The notes: generated by a model from the letters alone, not told the origin. 64,000 bases of DNA from Chryseomicrobium excrementi (GCF_002798305.1 NZ_PCGR01000002.1:358034-422033); one strand, 5' to 3'. Counted from the stretch's first letter, positions 47,689-57,353 are shown. Numbers and translations: made by a program.

Positions 47689-48972
47689 ATGACCCAGCAT
47701 ACAATGAACGAACTGGAAAACATGACATTAAAAGAACTCTATGAGCTCGCAAAAAAATACAAAATCGCGTCCTACAGCAAATTAACGAAAAAAGAACTCA
47801 TCATCTCCATCTTGAAATCCCGTGCGGAACAAGAAGGCTTCTTCTTCATGGAAGGGGTTCTTGAAATCATCTCGTCTGAAGGCTTTGGCTTCTTGCGTCC
47901 GATCAACTACTCGCCGAGTTCAGAAGATATTTACATTTCGGCGTCTCAAATCCGTCGCTTCGATCTTCGAAACGGAGACAAAGTAACAGGAAAAGTACGT
48001 CCTCCAAAAGAGAGCGAACGCTACTACGGTCTTCTCCATGTTGAATTAGTGAACGGCGAAGACCCGGAAACTGCAAAAGAACGCGTCCACTTCCCAGCGC
48101 TTACGCCACTATACCCGGACCGTCAGTTGAAACTCGAGACGACACCAGAACGTTTATCGACTCGCATCATGGACCTAGTCGCACCAGTCGGTTTCGGACA
48201 GCGTGGGTTGATCGTCGCTCCTCCAAAAGCCGGGAAGACTATGCTATTGAAGGAAATTGCGAATGCCATCACGACGAACCATCCAGATGCAGAACTGATT
48301 GTCCTGTTAATTGATGAGCGTCCAGAGGAAGTAACGGACATCGAGCGCTCTGTAAAAGCAGACGTGGTCAGCTCGACATTCGACGAAGTTCCTGAGAACC
48401 ATGTGAAAGTGACAGAGCTAGTATTAGAACGTGCGATGCGTCTTGTAGAACACAAGCGTGATGTCATCATCTTGATGGACTCGATCACACGTCTTGCACG
48501 TGCGTATAACTTAGTTATTCCACCAAGTGGCCGTACGTTGTCCGGTGGTATCGATCCCGCTGCGTTCCACCGTCCAAAGCGTTTCTTCGGAGCTGCTCGG
48601 AACATCGAAGAGGGAGGTAGCTTGACCATTCTCGCTACTGCTTTAGTCGATACGGGCTCTCGTATGGATGAAGTCATCTATGAAGAGTTCAAAGGAACAG
48701 GGAACTTAGAGCTTCACCTGGATCGTCAGCTGGCAGAGCGTCGCATCTTCCCAGCACTCGATATCCGCCGTTCAGGGACTCGAAAAGAAGAGCTTCTTAT
48801 TCCGAAAGTGCAACTCGACAAATTGTGGGCAATCCGCAAGACGTTCTCAGATTCTCCAGACTTCACAGAACGCTTCATGCGCAAACTGAAACAAACAAAA
48901 GACAACGATGCCTTCTTCCAACAATTAGCGGAAGAAATGAAGGCGCACAAGTCGAAAAAAGCATCCTTGTAA
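47689..48972 (+). CDS. rho: transcription termination factor Rho
   Basis: RNA-dependent hexameric helicase of 427 residues. Residues 8-45 are the helical N-terminal domain ([13 protein letters not shown]), 50-120 the RNA-binding cold-shock-like domain (GFGFLRP), and the ATPase core carries Walker A PPKAGKT near 180-186 and [12 protein letters not shown] near 205-216. [20 protein letters not shown] holds the secondary RNA site. No clear ribosome site precedes the ATG at 47689; an internal ATG at 47704 is an alternative. Confidence 0.96.
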   Translation: MTQHTMNELENMTLKELYELAKKYKIASYSKLTKKELIISILKSRAEQEGFFFMEGVLEIISSEGFGFLRPINYSPSSEDIYISASQIRRFDLRNGDKVTGKVRPPKESERYYGLLHVELVNGEDPETAKERVHFPALTPLYPDRQLKLETTPERLSTRIMDLVAPVGFGQRGLIVAPPKAGKTMLLKEIANAITTNHPDAELIVLLIDERPEEVTDIERSVKADVVSSTFDEVPENHVKVTELVLERAMRLVEHKRDVIILMDSITRLARAYNLVIPPSGRTLSGGIDPAAFHRPKRFFGAARNIEEGGSLTILATALVDTGSRMDEVIYEEFKGTGNLELHLDRQLAERRIFPALDIRRSGTRKEELLIPKVQLDKLWAIRKTFSDSPDFTERFMRKLKQTKDNDAFFQQLAEEMKAHKSKKASL

Positions 48973-49063
48973 GCTGATTTTTTTCAAGCCAACTACTTGA
49001 ATTCAGGTCCGATACATGGTATTCTATACGTTGTAAGTTTTACTATTTCTGTTACATATGTGG

Positions 49064-49098
49064 CTGACATACCGGGCCATGTAAGGTATCAGTTTTTC
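49064..49098 (+). promoter_or_regulatory. hairpin-terminator in the rpmE leader
   Basis: CTGACATACC (49064-49073) pairs with GGTATCAG (49085-49092) with one bulge, then TTTTT. It lies in the 174-base gap between rho and rpmE. It may end rho transcription, or form part of an L31 leader RNA that lets ribosomal protein control its own gene. ACTCT/AGAG pairing just before the ribosome site at 49105-49135 could hide it. Confidence 0.5.
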
Positions 49099-49146
49099 AT
49101 AACCAACTCTGTTCCAGATGGTTCAGGGCGAGAGGAGAGAAATTAG

Positions 49147-49362
49147 ATGAAATCAGGAATTCATCCAGACTACAAAGAAGCAACAGTAACTTGTTCATGT
49201 GGGAACTCATTCAAAACAGGTTCTGTAAAAGAAAACATCAACGTCGAGTTCTGCAACGAGTGTCACCCATTCTACACAGGACGTCAGAAATTCGCAGCAG
49301 CGGATGGTCGTGTTGATCGCTTCAACAAAAAATACGGTCTTAAAGAAGAGCAACAAAACTAA
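49147..49362 (+). CDS. rpmE: 50S ribosomal protein L31, zinc-binding type
   Basis: A 71-residue L31. [19 protein letters not shown] carries two cysteines and [15 protein letters not shown] the CxxC pair, so this is the zinc-containing (C+) form. The C-terminus is a bit longer than usual. GAGAGGAGAG precedes the ATG. It follows rho as in B. subtilis. Confidence 0.97.
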   Translation: MKSGIHPDYKEATVTCSCGNSFKTGSVKENINVEFCNECHPFYTGRQKFAAADGRVDRFNKKYGLKEEQQN

Positions 49363-49382
49363 GAACCTAAATACCTGTGGGG

Positions 49383-49408
49383 CACCTGCCTTACAGGTGT
49401 TTTTTTTA
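49383..49408 (+). terminator. terminator of rpmE
   Basis: CACCTG pairs with CAGGTG around CCTTA, followed by eight Ts. An alternative ACCTGT/ACAGGT pairing is also possible. Confidence 0.88.
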
Positions 49409-49410
49409 GA

Positions 49411-49575
49411 TATTTAGATGTGAAGCCGACTGCCCAGAAACTCCGCCAAATGTCAGCGTGACCGGGGAGGCGTTTTGTGCCTCATCGGTTGCGATGATAT
49501 TTGGTGTGTGTTTCTAGGAGGCGAAACTCGATACCACTTAGATGTGGAGAACGCAGCTCGATTACTCTAGATGCA
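49411..49575 (+). repeat. dispersed hairpin repeat, copy E
   Basis: TTAGATGTGAAGCCGACTGC, CAGAAACTCCGCC, hairpin GAGGCGTTTTGTGCCTC (49468-49484), GGTTGCGATGATATTTGG, GTTTCTAGGAGGCG, and tag copies TTAGATGTGGAGAACGC and GATTACTCTAGATGC. The middle is nearly identical to copy B. Confidence 0.78.
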
Positions 49576-49644
49576 AAATGCGTTCGCAACTAACCTACAA
49601 TCTCACCAATTCGATATACGACACTATGTAAAAGGGGTAACTAC

Positions 49645-50217
49645 ATGGCACAGCTATTTTTCAAACACGGTGCAATGAACAGCGGGAAATCTATCGAGAT
49701 CCTCAAAGTTGCACACAATTATGAAGAACAAAACAAACCGGTCATCATCTTCACACCAGCTATCGACACGCGCGACGAAGTCGGAACGGTCGCAAGCCGT
49801 ATTGGACTCAAACGCCAAGCGATTCCGGTGTATGACGATACCAATCTGTTCGATTATGTCAAAAATCAAAACGAGCGGATCTATTGTGTGTTGATCGACG
49901 AAGTGCAATTCATTAGCAAAGAACATGTGCTTCAACTGACGCAAATCGTCGATGAGCTTAACATTCCGGTCATGGGCTTTGGACTGAAGAATGACTTCAT
50001 GAACGAGCTGTTTGAAGGAAGCCGCTACATGTTAACCTACGCCGATAAAATAGAAGAAATGAAAACCATCTGCTGGTTCTGTCACCGTAAAGCGACGATG
50101 AACCTTCGCGTAGATGAAAACAAGAAGCCTGTTCGAACAGGTGCTCAAATTGTCATCGGTGGCAATGACAGCTACTATCCGGTTTGCCGAAAATGTCACG
50201 CTAACCCGCCACTTTAG
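49645..50217 (+). CDS. tdk: thymidine kinase
   Basis: Type II thymidine kinase of 190 residues. The P-loop is in [12 protein letters not shown] at residues 5-16, the DEVQF Walker B-like motif near residue 90, and the zinc ligands are CWFCHRK near 148 and CRKCH near 183. It is flanked by repeat copies E and F. Position between rpmE and prfA is as in B. subtilis. Confidence 0.95.
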   Translation: MAQLFFKHGAMNSGKSIEILKVAHNYEEQNKPVIIFTPAIDTRDEVGTVASRIGLKRQAIPVYDDTNLFDYVKNQNERIYCVLIDEVQFISKEHVLQLTQIVDELNIPVMGFGLKNDFMNELFEGSRYMLTYADKIEEMKTICWFCHRKATMNLRVDENKKPVRTGAQIVIGGNDSYYPVCRKCHANPPL

Positions 50218-50373
50218 TTTTAGATGTGGAGAACGCCGCTCAAGAAATTTCATAAAAATCAGGCGCACCAATTGAGGCGTTCTTTGCCTCGGTTGGGGTG
50301 AATGATTTTTGTGGAGATTTCTGGCGTTCGCAACTCGATTACTTTAGATGTGGAGCCGACTGTCCTTACTAGA
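50217..50373 (+). repeat. dispersed hairpin repeat, copy F
   Basis: Begins at the tdk stop codon with TTTTAGATGTGGAGAACGCC. Hairpin GAGGCGTTCTTTGCCTC (50274-50290), GGTTGGGGTGAATGATTT, GAGATTTCTGGCGTTCGC, and a second tag CTCGATTACTTTAGATGTGG. Matches copy D. Confidence 0.78.
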
Positions 50374-50439
50374 AAGTTCTTAACCAACAAAAAGCGCACT
50401 CTTTGCGATTGGACACAGTAGGGAAATACTTTAGTTGGG

Positions 50440-50544
50440 TGATTCTTACATTAAGTGCTCTAACTCTGACATTAAGTTGCTTCACTCTGACATTAGCCGA
50501 GCTCACTATGCCACTCCTGCACTTATAGAAACTAATTCGCGAGC
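50440..50544. repeat. 21-bp phased repeat array 4
   Basis: Units start at 50440, 50461, 50482, 50503 and 50524. The first three share TCTGACATTAAGT or a close variant; the last two keep the period but drift in sequence. It lies between copy F and prfA. Confidence 0.65.
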
Positions 50545-50621
50545 TCACAACCAGCAACACCCTAATGACCCAAACCCTTACTAGGAAAACCATAAAACCA
50601 AAACACCCAGGAGGTGCCCCT

Positions 50622-51701
50622 ATGTTTGATCGCTTACAAGCCGTTGAAGACCGTTACGACAAGCTGAATGAAATGCTGTCTGATCCAGATATCGTCAACG
50701 ATACCAACAAACTTCGCCAGTACTCCAAAGAGCAGTCCGACCTGCAAGAGACGGTCGACGCATACCGTGAGTATAAAGCAGCGAAAGAACAACTTGCCGA
50801 AGCTAAAGAAATGCTAGAAGACAAGTTGGACGCAGAGATGAAAGAAATGGTCAAAGAAGAAGTCAATGACCTAGAAAAACAAATCGAAGCGTTAGAAGAA
50901 CGTCTGCACATCTTACTGATTCCGAAAGATCCGAACGATGACAAAAACGTCATCATGGAGATCCGCGGAGCAGCAGGTGGAGACGAGGCTGCACTATTTG
51001 CGGGCAGTCTATTCCGTATGTACAGCCGCTATGCAGAGACAAATGGTTGGAAAATCGACGTCATGGACTCGTCACCAACAGGTCTTGGCGGCTACAAAGA
51101 AGTCGTCTTCATGATTGCCGGAAATGGCGCTTATTCGAAATTGAAATATGAAAACGGTGCACACCGCGTGCAACGTGTCCCTGAAACAGAGTCTGGTGGA
51201 CGTATTCATACTTCTACGGCAACAGTCGCGTGTCTTCCTGAAGTAGAAGAAGTCGACGTCGAAATTCATGACAAAGACATTCGATTTGATGCATATGCTT
51301 CTTCAGGTGCCGGCGGACAGTCCGTTAACACGACGATGTCAGCAGTTCGTTTGACACACATTCCTACGAATACAGTCGTAACGTGTCAAGATGAGAAGTC
51401 TCAAATCAAGAACAAAGAAAAAGCGATGAAAGTACTTCGCGCGCGTGTTGCGGACAAGTACCGTCAAGAAGCGCAAGCGGAGTATGATGCCGTTCGTAAA
51501 TCAGCTGTTGGGACAGGAGACCGTTCGGAGCGAATCCGTACGTACAACTTCCCGCAGAACCGTGTGACAGACCACCGCATCGGGTTGACAATCCAAAAGC
51601 TCGACCAGATCATGGAAGGCAAGCTGGATGAAGTCATCGAAGCGCTAATTATCGAAGATCAAGCTGAAAAGATGGACAAGATGAATGAAAGCACAATTTA
51701 A
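50622..51701 (+). CDS. prfA: peptide chain release factor 1
   Basis: Recognises UAA and UAG and triggers peptide release; 359 residues. [22 protein letters not shown] near residues 225-246 (read in two parts) contains the catalytic GGQ, and the codon-recognition PxT-type loop lies near 185. The ATG at 50622 follows CAGGAGGTGCC; the longer frame from 50565 has no homology. The 3' end overlaps prmC by 17 bases, the classic RF1-PrmC pair, where PrmC methylates the GGQ glutamine. Confidence 0.96.
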   Translation: MFDRLQAVEDRYDKLNEMLSDPDIVNDTNKLRQYSKEQSDLQETVDAYREYKAAKEQLAEAKEMLEDKLDAEMKEMVKEEVNDLEKQIEALEERLHILLIPKDPNDDKNVIMEIRGAAGGDEAALFAGSLFRMYSRYAETNGWKIDVMDSSPTGLGGYKEVVFMIAGNGAYSKLKYENGAHRVQRVPETESGGRIHTSTATVACLPEVEEVDVEIHDKDIRFDAYASSGAGGQSVNTTMSAVRLTHIPTNTVVTCQDEKSQIKNKEKAMKVLRARVADKYRQEAQAEYDAVRKSAVGTGDRSERIRTYNFPQNRVTDHRIGLTIQKLDQIMEGKLDEVIEALIIEDQAEKMDKMNESTI

Positions 51702-52542
51702 GCACGTACAAGAGGCCCTTTCATGGGCTTCTTCGTATTTACAGGATCATGCGCGAGAACCGATGGCTGCGAGATTTTTTTTGCAAGACCTTCTCGGATG
51801 GTCGTCTTCGGACTTGATGATGAAGCAGTTCGACCCGCTTGATGAAGAAGTCATGGACCGCTTTTTCACGGGAGTTGAGAAAATCGCACAAGGAACGCCG
51901 TATCAATACGTCAGTGGCTTCGCAGAATTTTACGGCCGTACGTTCCAAGTGACTCCCGATGTACTGATTCCAAGACCGGAGACAGAGGAACTGATTGAAC
52001 AGATTCTTCGCCGGAAACAAGAGCTATTTGGAGCCAAGCCCGTTCGCATTGTTGATATCGGAACAGGTTCGGGTTGCATCGCCATTACATTGAAATGTGA
52101 GCTTCCGGAAGCAGACGTCACAACAGTGGATATCTCGCGGGCTGCGATTCAAGTAGCGAAACAAAACGCATTGAATCTCGAAGCGTATGTGACGTTTTTA
52201 GAAGGCGATATGACGGCTCCTATCGAAGGAGAGGCGTGGGACATCTTTGTCTCAAACCCCCCTTATATTGCAGACGTTGAAAAACAACAAATGAATGACG
52301 TCGTGCTCGATCACGAGCCACATATTGCATTGTTTGCTGAAGAAGACGGTCTCTATTTCTATAAGAAGATGATAGAGAAGTTGCCAGAGCTTCTTGCTGA
52401 ACGCGCTCTTGTCGCATTTGAGATTGGCTATTTGCAAGGTCCAGCAGTCAAAAGTTTACTGGAGACAGCGTTACCAAAGGCAACGGTCGAAGTGGTTCAA
52501 GACTTAAATGGACGCGACCGAATGGTTATTGCAACTTTATGA
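51685..52542 (+). CDS. prmC: release factor glutamine methyltransferase
   Basis: SAM-dependent enzyme that methylates the glutamine of the GGQ motif in release factors. [16 protein letters not shown] near residues 112-127 binds [14 protein letters not shown] near 190-200 is the NPPY catalytic motif. The length of 285 residues fits. The start overlaps prfA by 17 bases, so the two are translationally coupled. Confidence 0.95.
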   Translation: MKAQFKHVQEALSWASSYLQDHAREPMAARFFLQDLLGWSSSDLMMKQFDPLDEEVMDRFFTGVEKIAQGTPYQYVSGFAEFYGRTFQVTPDVLIPRPETEELIEQILRRKQELFGAKPVRIVDIGTGSGCIAITLKCELPEADVTTVDISRAAIQVAKQNALNLEAYVTFLEGDMTAPIEGEAWDIFVSNPPYIADVEKQQMNDVVLDHEPHIALFAEEDGLYFYKKMIEKLPELLAERALVAFEIGYLQGPAVKSLLETALPKATVEVVQDLNGRDRMVIATL

Positions 52543-52591
52543 ATAGAATGCTAGAGAATGGGTCATGCTGATTTCAAAGGGAGGAATCGGG

Positions 52592-53068
52592 ATGACTCAT
52601 TTTCAAAAACGTTTAAATCAATTGGATGCAGTGGAGCAACTATTGTGGATCGTATTAGCTTTAATGGTGGCACTACTAGTACTAGGTGAGGAGCACGAAG
52701 GCGAAGAACGCATTCGAGTGAAGGCGGCCAACAATTCAGAACAGGCGCAGCTTGAAAAAATGCAGTTCACGCAACAACTGCAGGTACAGGAAATTACGCT
52801 GAATCAGACAGAAGATGTGTTGTATCCTCCGAAACGAATCGGGTTTTCTGTAGCTCCACAAGGAATGTATCCAAGTAAAGACTGGCAACTTGAAGATGGA
52901 CGAGGAGATAACTTTTGGTGTATTCTCGTGAAAAATAGCTGTTACAAAGAGCAAGATGTTGAACAGCCCAAATCATTTTTTGTCACGTTGTGGAACAAGT
53001 GGTTTTCCACAGATGAGGGCGACACTCATCCACAGGATGGGGATAAATTGACTTTACAAGAAGGATGA
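52592..53068 (+). CDS. shrunken SpoIIR-like protein
   Basis: A 158-residue protein at the exact place of spoIIR (after prmC, before ywlC/sua5). It has a hydrophobic N-terminal segment (residues 15-35), then EERIRVKAANNSEQAQ, which recalls the IRxRxxANSDS start of SpoIIR, and near residue 107 YPSKDWQLEDGRGDNFWCIL with a following CY, which recalls the GxGxNWWCVLFPPLCF motif. The end FFVTLWNKWF resembles the SpoIIR tail. The family is usually above 200 residues; about 60-70 from the middle are missing and the NWWCVLFPP motif is altered. A good ribosome site (AAAGGGAGG) remains. It is probably a decaying remnant, or a repurposed small protein. Confidence 0.7.
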   Translation: MTHFQKRLNQLDAVEQLLWIVLALMVALLVLGEEHEGEERIRVKAANNSEQAQLEKMQFTQQLQVQEITLNQTEDVLYPPKRIGFSVAPQGMYPSKDWQLEDGRGDNFWCILVKNSCYKEQDVEQPKSFFVTLWNKWFSTDEGDTHPQDGDKLTLQEG

Positions 53069-53142
53069 CGCGAAATGACGAACTGTGTGCATGTGGATAG
53101 AGATGGGGATAACACAAAAAGGTATCAACAGATTGTGGATAA
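53003..53142. promoter_or_regulatory. DnaA-box cluster at the spoIIR-like/sua5 junction
   Basis: Six DnaA-type boxes in 140 bases: TTTTCCACA (53003), TCATCCACA (53026), and on the other strand TGGGGATAA (53038), TGTGGATAG (53092), TGGGGATAA (53104) and TGTGGATAA (53134). The last is a perfect TTATCCACA; the others differ by one base. A further perfect box is at 53423-53431. Confidence 0.68.
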
Positions 53143-54094
53143 TTGGCTTCGTGGCGAGGTGGCTGCCTTTCCGACAGAGACGGTTTATGGACTAGGAGCA
53201 GATGCGCGAAACGCACAAGCTATTGCGAAAATCTACGAAGCGAAGGGACGCCCTTCAGACAATCCATTAATCGTCCACATCGGACAAATCGAGCAACTGC
53301 AAGGGTTCATCGACTATGTGCCTGAGAAAGCAATGCTTGCAATTAAAGCGTTTTGGCCAGGGCCTCTCACGGCGATCTTGCCACTTAAACCAGCAGCGCT
53401 TGCAGAAAATGTTTCGGCTGGGTTATCCACAGTCGGAGTTCGCATGCCATCGCACCCTGTAGCAAGAGATCTGTTAACGCTAGCCAATATGCCGATTGCA
53501 GCACCGAGCGCAAATCGAAGCGGGAAACCGAGTCCAACAGCTGCTTCGCACGTATTAGAAGATTTAGAGGGACGCATCCCGTATGTACTGGATGGCGGCC
53601 CAGCTACAGCAGGACTGGAATCGACAATTGTTGACTTTACGGTAGAACCACCGGCATTACTAAGACCCGGTTCTATCACGGAAGAGATGTTGGTCGCTGT
53701 CATAGGAGACCTACAAGGGGCAGGACGCATACGAGAAGAACAAGCGCCGAAAGCACCTGGAATGAAATATACCCACTACGCACCGGAAGCCCCGGTGCTA
53801 CTCACGTTTCTAGATGACGAAGAAGTGGCTGCTAAGATCGAGCAACTGCGAAGCCAGGGAAAGCGGGTAGCACTCGTCGCAACGGACAGCTACCGCCACC
53901 TGCCTCATGATGCATTCGTTTCACTCGGTGCCTCTGATGAAATCGAGGCGGTGAGTAGTCGATTGTTTGCCGCTCTTCGAGAGTGCAACCAACTCCCAAT
54001 CGACGTCATCGTAGCGGCAGCTTACCCAGCAGAAGGTGTCGGAAAAGCGTTAATGAACCGACTTGAAAAAGCGGCGGGTGGAAATTGGCTTTAA
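53075..54094 (+). CDS. sua5: L-threonylcarbamoyladenylate synthase
   Basis: Makes threonylcarbamoyl-AMP for the t6A37 modification of ANN-decoding tRNAs. A 339-residue YwlC/Sua5-type protein: the YrdC domain (residues 20-210) has FPTETVYGLGADA, KGRPSDNPLIVHI and APSANRSGKPSPT, and the SUA5 domain (about 230-339) starts after the linker SPGMKYTHYAP-like segment (here APGMKYTHYAPEAP). The N-terminal 15 residues are unusual and are encoded by the DnaA-box cluster. AAGGATGACGCG precedes the ATG. Confidence 0.95.
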   Translation: MTNCVHVDRDGDNTKRYQQIVDNWLRGEVAAFPTETVYGLGADARNAQAIAKIYEAKGRPSDNPLIVHIGQIEQLQGFIDYVPEKAMLAIKAFWPGPLTAILPLKPAALAENVSAGLSTVGVRMPSHPVARDLLTLANMPIAAPSANRSGKPSPTAASHVLEDLEGRIPYVLDGGPATAGLESTIVDFTVEPPALLRPGSITEEMLVAVIGDLQGAGRIREEQAPKAPGMKYTHYAPEAPVLLTFLDDEEVAAKIEQLRSQGKRVALVATDSYRHLPHDAFVSLGASDEIEAVSSRLFAALRECNQLPIDVIVAAAYPAEGVGKALMNRLEKAAGGNWL

Positions 54095-54235
54095 TGATAG
54101 AATCGGGCCTAACTTTTGTTTAGTGCTGATTTCACATAGATGTGGAAGACGTTCGCAACTCGATTACTTTAAATGTGAAGAGCGCTGCTCTAATGCTAGA
54201 ATCGTGCCTGACTTTTGTGTAATGCTAATTTCACC
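54092..54235 (+). repeat. 99-base direct repeat containing dispersed repeat piece (copy G)
   Basis: TAGAATCGGGCCTAACTTTT (54097) and the related TAGAATCGTGCCTGACTTTT (54196) are 99 bases apart, each followed by a GCTGATTTCACA- or GCTAATTTCACC-like end; a shorter third copy, CGAATCGAGCCTGACTT, is near 54319. Between the first two lies a fragment of the dispersed family (AGATGTGGAAGACGTTCGC, ACTCGATTACTTTAAATGTG). Confidence 0.65.
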
Positions 54236-54590
54236 TGAGAAACCTGTTTTCCAAGGGGAGAACCTCGGAACTTCTATAATAAGCCAAATAAATCTTTGAG
54301 AGGTATGCAGAGAGTGCTCGAATCGAGCCTGACTTGGCACTGCTTCCAGAAGGGCCGCGCCGAATCTTCCCAATCGCTTCACGGGTGAAGCGACACGGAT
54401 GATATCCGGCATCGACCTAATCCTTCGGGAAACAGCACCAAGATCTACGGCACGCTTCTTCGCAACATTCTTTGCAGGTACTAATATGGGAGAGGGTGAA
54501 GGAAAAGATAAGCGTTTCTTTTCCAAGCGCTCTCAGCTAAAAGGCTTCTCAGATAAAGTTCGCAATTCGAATAAGAAAGGAGCAAGCCGA
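54236..54590. other. gap before ywlE without recognisable gene
   Basis: B. subtilis has mntP (ywlD) here; no trace of it is seen. A perfect short hairpin CGCTTCA-CGGG-TGAAGCG lies at 54375-54392. A minus-strand frame of 120 codons from a TTG has no ribosome site and no family resemblance. Confidence 0.5.
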
Positions 54591-55022
54591 ATGAACATCG
54601 TATTCGTATGTACAGGCAACACATGTCGCAGTCCTATGGCAGCAGCCATTTGGAAGCAGGTCGAAGGAGTCGAGATCCAATCCGCTGGAGTCTATGCAAG
54701 CTTTGGTTCGGAAATGTCGCTTCATGCGCAGCGTGCGCTCGCAGAAAAAGGCATCGATGCCGATCACGTCTCGCAACCCGTTACTAGAGAATTGTTAGAA
54801 TGGGCCGACTTAGTGCTGACGATGACGACGAGTCACAAACAGGCACTGCTCCAGGCATTCCCGGATCAAGCTACAAAGATCCACACCTACGCAGAGTATG
54901 CACAACCGGAGCAACCGTTTGAGATTGCAGACCCGTTCGGGGGCACTTTACAAGACTATCAATTTACTCTTTATCAACTAGAACAACTGAAGGACAATCT
55001 ACTCAATCGCCTCAACAAATGA
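54591..55022 (+). CDS. ywlE: protein arginine phosphatase
   Basis: Low-molecular-weight phosphatase fold, 143 residues, which in B. subtilis removes phosphate from McsB-phosphorylated arginines. The P-loop is VFVCTGNTCRSPMA at residues 4-17, with the threonine after NxC typical of the arginine-specific branch (where tyrosine phosphatases have isoleucine). The general acid is in DPFGGT near residue 117. The ATG at 54591 follows AGAAAGGAGCAAG; the longer frame from 54399 is rejected. Confidence 0.92.
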   Translation: MNIVFVCTGNTCRSPMAAAIWKQVEGVEIQSAGVYASFGSEMSLHAQRALAEKGIDADHVSQPVTRELLEWADLVLTMTTSHKQALLQAFPDQATKIHTYAEYAQPEQPFEIADPFGGTLQDYQFTLYQLEQLKDNLLNRLNK

Positions 55023-55065
55023 TATGATAAAGAAGAATACAAGCTATAGAAATGAGGGAATACAC

Positions 55066-55509
55066 GTGAACATAGCCATTTCATCTGACCATGGCGGCAA
55101 TACCTTACGAAAAGAGATCGGTTCACTTCTTGAAGAACTTGGCCATCAAGTGACAGACTTCGGACCACAGACAAAAGACTCTGTTGACTACCCAGACTAC
55201 GCAAAACCGGTCTGTGAAGGAGTCGCAGGTGGAGAATTTGAAGCGGGTATCTTGATTTGTGGAACAGGGATCGGCATGTCGATTGCTGCAAACAAATACA
55301 AAGGCATTCGTTGTGCGCTAGTGCATGACGTATTCTCAGCAAAAATGACAAAATGCCACAACAACTCGAACATCATCGCAATGGGCGAACGTGTCATCGG
55401 AGCGGGCCTTGCTCGTGAAATCGTGACGACATGGCTGGCAAGCGAGTTTGAAGGCGGACGTCATGAAAACCGCGTCAAAAAAATCGCTGATATTGAAGCT
55501 TCAAACTAA
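55066..55509 (+). CDS. rpiB: ribose-5-phosphate isomerase B
   Basis: RpiB-type isomerase of 147 residues. NIAISSDHGGNTLRKEI at the N-terminus, the catalytic cysteine in LICGTGIGMSIAANK near residue 66 and HNNSNIIAMGERVIG near 102 are present. The GTG at 55066 follows GAGGGA; the ATG at 55024 would add residues without homology. It matches B. subtilis ywlF. Confidence 0.94.
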   Translation: MNIAISSDHGGNTLRKEIGSLLEELGHQVTDFGPQTKDSVDYPDYAKPVCEGVAGGEFEAGILICGTGIGMSIAANKYKGIRCALVHDVFSAKMTKCHNNSNIIAMGERVIGAGLAREIVTTWLASEFEGGRHENRVKKIADIEASN

Positions 55510-55540
55510 ACAAGACTTCACACTTTGAGGAGGCGTTTTG

Positions 55541-56089
55541 ATGGAACCAACGAAACAGTGGCAAGCCGAATTAGAACAGCTACTTAGTGAACTGGAACAA
55601 GTCATCGAAATCAAACCCGCTACACTTTTTGTCGTAGGGTGCTCGACCTCCGAAGTCATAGGGAAGAAAATTGGAACAGCCGGGGCACGAGAAGTGGCAG
55701 AGGCCCTTTTTGAGCCCCTCGAAGAATTTGCAAGACGAAAAGGTGTTTATCTTGCATTTCAAGGCTGTGAACATATTAATCGCGCACTCACTATGTGCCG
55801 CGAGACCGCTGAAAAATTTCAGCTCGAAGAAGTCTCTGTCATACCAGTCCCAACTGCAGGCGGTTCTATGGCAGCGTACGCTTATGAACAGTTCCATGAA
55901 CCTGTCGTCGTAGAACGTATCCGCGCTCATGCCGGAATTGACATCGGCCAGACGCTGATAGGGATGCATTTGAAAGAAGTCGCTGTACCTGTTCGAACAT
56001 CCGTGAAGATGATTGGGGACGCCATCGTCACCACGGCAACCACACGTCCAAAGCTGATCGGTGGCCGACGTGCATTTTATGGAAATTAG
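55541..56089 (+). CDS. ywlG: YwlG family protein (TIGR01440, DUF436)
   Basis: A 182-residue protein of the DUF436 family. LFVVGCSTSEVIGKKIGTAG near residues 28-47, GCEHINRALTM near 71 and HAGIDIGQTLIGMHLK near 128 are conserved. The function is unknown. The ATG at 55541 is chosen over the TTG at 55538 because GAGGAGG lies seven bases upstream. It sits between rpiB and glyA as in B. subtilis. Confidence 0.88.
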   Translation: MEPTKQWQAELEQLLSELEQVIEIKPATLFVVGCSTSEVIGKKIGTAGAREVAEALFEPLEEFARRKGVYLAFQGCEHINRALTMCRETAEKFQLEEVSVIPVPTAGGSMAAYAYEQFHEPVVVERIRAHAGIDIGQTLIGMHLKEVAVPVRTSVKMIGDAIVTTATTRPKLIGGRRAFYGN

Positions 56090-56101
56090 GAGGAACGTGT
56101 A

Positions 56102-57337
56102 GTGAAAAACATTCAAGCGCAAGATCAGGCAGTATTTGAAGCAATGGAAAACGAGAAAAAACGTCAGCAGGCAAACATCGAGTTGATTGCCTCAGAAAAC
56201 TTCGTATCGCAAGCCGTAATGGAAGCTCAAGGGTCCGTTCTGACAAACAAATATGCAGAAGGGTACCCGGCAAAACGCTACTACGGTGGTTGTGAGCACG
56301 TGGACGTTGTGGAAAATATCGCACGCGATCGCTTGAAAGAGCTATTCGGTGCAGAGCACGCCAATGTACAGCCTCACTCTGGTTCACAGGCCAACATGGC
56401 AGTCTATATGACAGCTCTTGAGCAAGGAGACACAATTTTAGGGATGAACCTGTCTCATGGGGGACATTTAACACACGGTTCTCCTGTTAACTTCAGCGGA
56501 ATCCAATACAACTTCGTCGAATACGGCGTAGATAAAGAAAATGAACTTATCGATTACGAAGATGTTCGTCAGAAGGCTCTTGAGCACAAGCCGAAGATGA
56601 TCGTAGCAGGTGCAAGCGCCTATTCTCGTACGATTGATTTCGCGAAATTCCGTGAGATCGCAGACGAAGTCGGTGCCTACTTGATGGTCGACATGGCGCA
56701 CATCGCAGGACTTGTAGCAGCTGGCTTGCATCCAAACCCAGTGCCACACGCACACTTCGTTACCTCAACTACTCACAAGACCCTTCGTGGTCCACGTGGT
56801 GGTCTGATTTTAACAACTGAAGACTGGGCTAAGAAAATCGATAAGACGATCTTCCCTGGAATCCAAGGGGGTCCGTTGATGCACGTCATCGCAGCGAAAG
56901 CTGTTGCATTCGGCGAAGCACTACAAGACGATTTCAAGGCGTACCAGCAACAAGTCATTAATAACGCACAAGCTCTTGCAGCAACGCTTACAGAAGAAGG
57001 CGTTCGCGTCGTGTCAGGTGGCACGGACAACCACGTGTTCTTGATCGATGTCAAAGGCCTTGGCTTGACTGGAAAAGTGGCAGAGCACGTTCTTGATGAA
57101 GTCGGGATCACAGTCAACAAAAACACGATTCCATACGACCAAGAAAGTCCATTCGTCACTTCTGGTATCCGTATCGGAACGCCAGCAGTCACGTCTCGCG
57201 GATTCAAAGAAGATGAGATGAAAGAAATCGGGAAAATCATTGCAGATCTTCTGAAGAATCATGAAGACGAAGCAGCACTTGCTTCTGCTAAAGAGCGCGT
57301 GAAAGCACTTACGGATAAATATCCTCTTTACGCTTAA
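56102..57337 (+). CDS. glyA: serine hydroxymethyltransferase
   Basis: PLP enzyme that converts serine to glycine and loads C1 units on tetrahydrofolate; 411 residues. [13 protein letters not shown] near residues 24-36, [18 protein letters not shown] near 53-70 and the PLP lysine in [13 protein letters not shown] near 223-235 are all present. A GTG start at 56102 follows TAGGAGGAACG. It is 12 bases behind ywlG and ends at a strong terminator. Confidence 0.97.
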   Translation: MKNIQAQDQAVFEAMENEKKRQQANIELIASENFVSQAVMEAQGSVLTNKYAEGYPAKRYYGGCEHVDVVENIARDRLKELFGAEHANVQPHSGSQANMAVYMTALEQGDTILGMNLSHGGHLTHGSPVNFSGIQYNFVEYGVDKENELIDYEDVRQKALEHKPKMIVAGASAYSRTIDFAKFREIADEVGAYLMVDMAHIAGLVAAGLHPNPVPHAHFVTSTTHKTLRGPRGGLILTTEDWAKKIDKTIFPGIQGGPLMHVIAAKAVAFGEALQDDFKAYQQQVINNAQALAATLTEEGVRVVSGGTDNHVFLIDVKGLGLTGKVAEHVLDEVGITVNKNTIPYDQESPFVTSGIRIGTPAVTSRGFKEDEMKEIGKIIADLLKNHEDEAALASAKERVKALTDKYPLYA

Positions 57338-57353
57338 TTGTATAGGAACTCCG

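Noticed and set aside
54164-54526. 120-codon minus-strand reading frame between sua5 and ywlE
   Set aside because: TTG start, no ribosome site, no family resemblance, and it covers repeat DNA; most likely chance.
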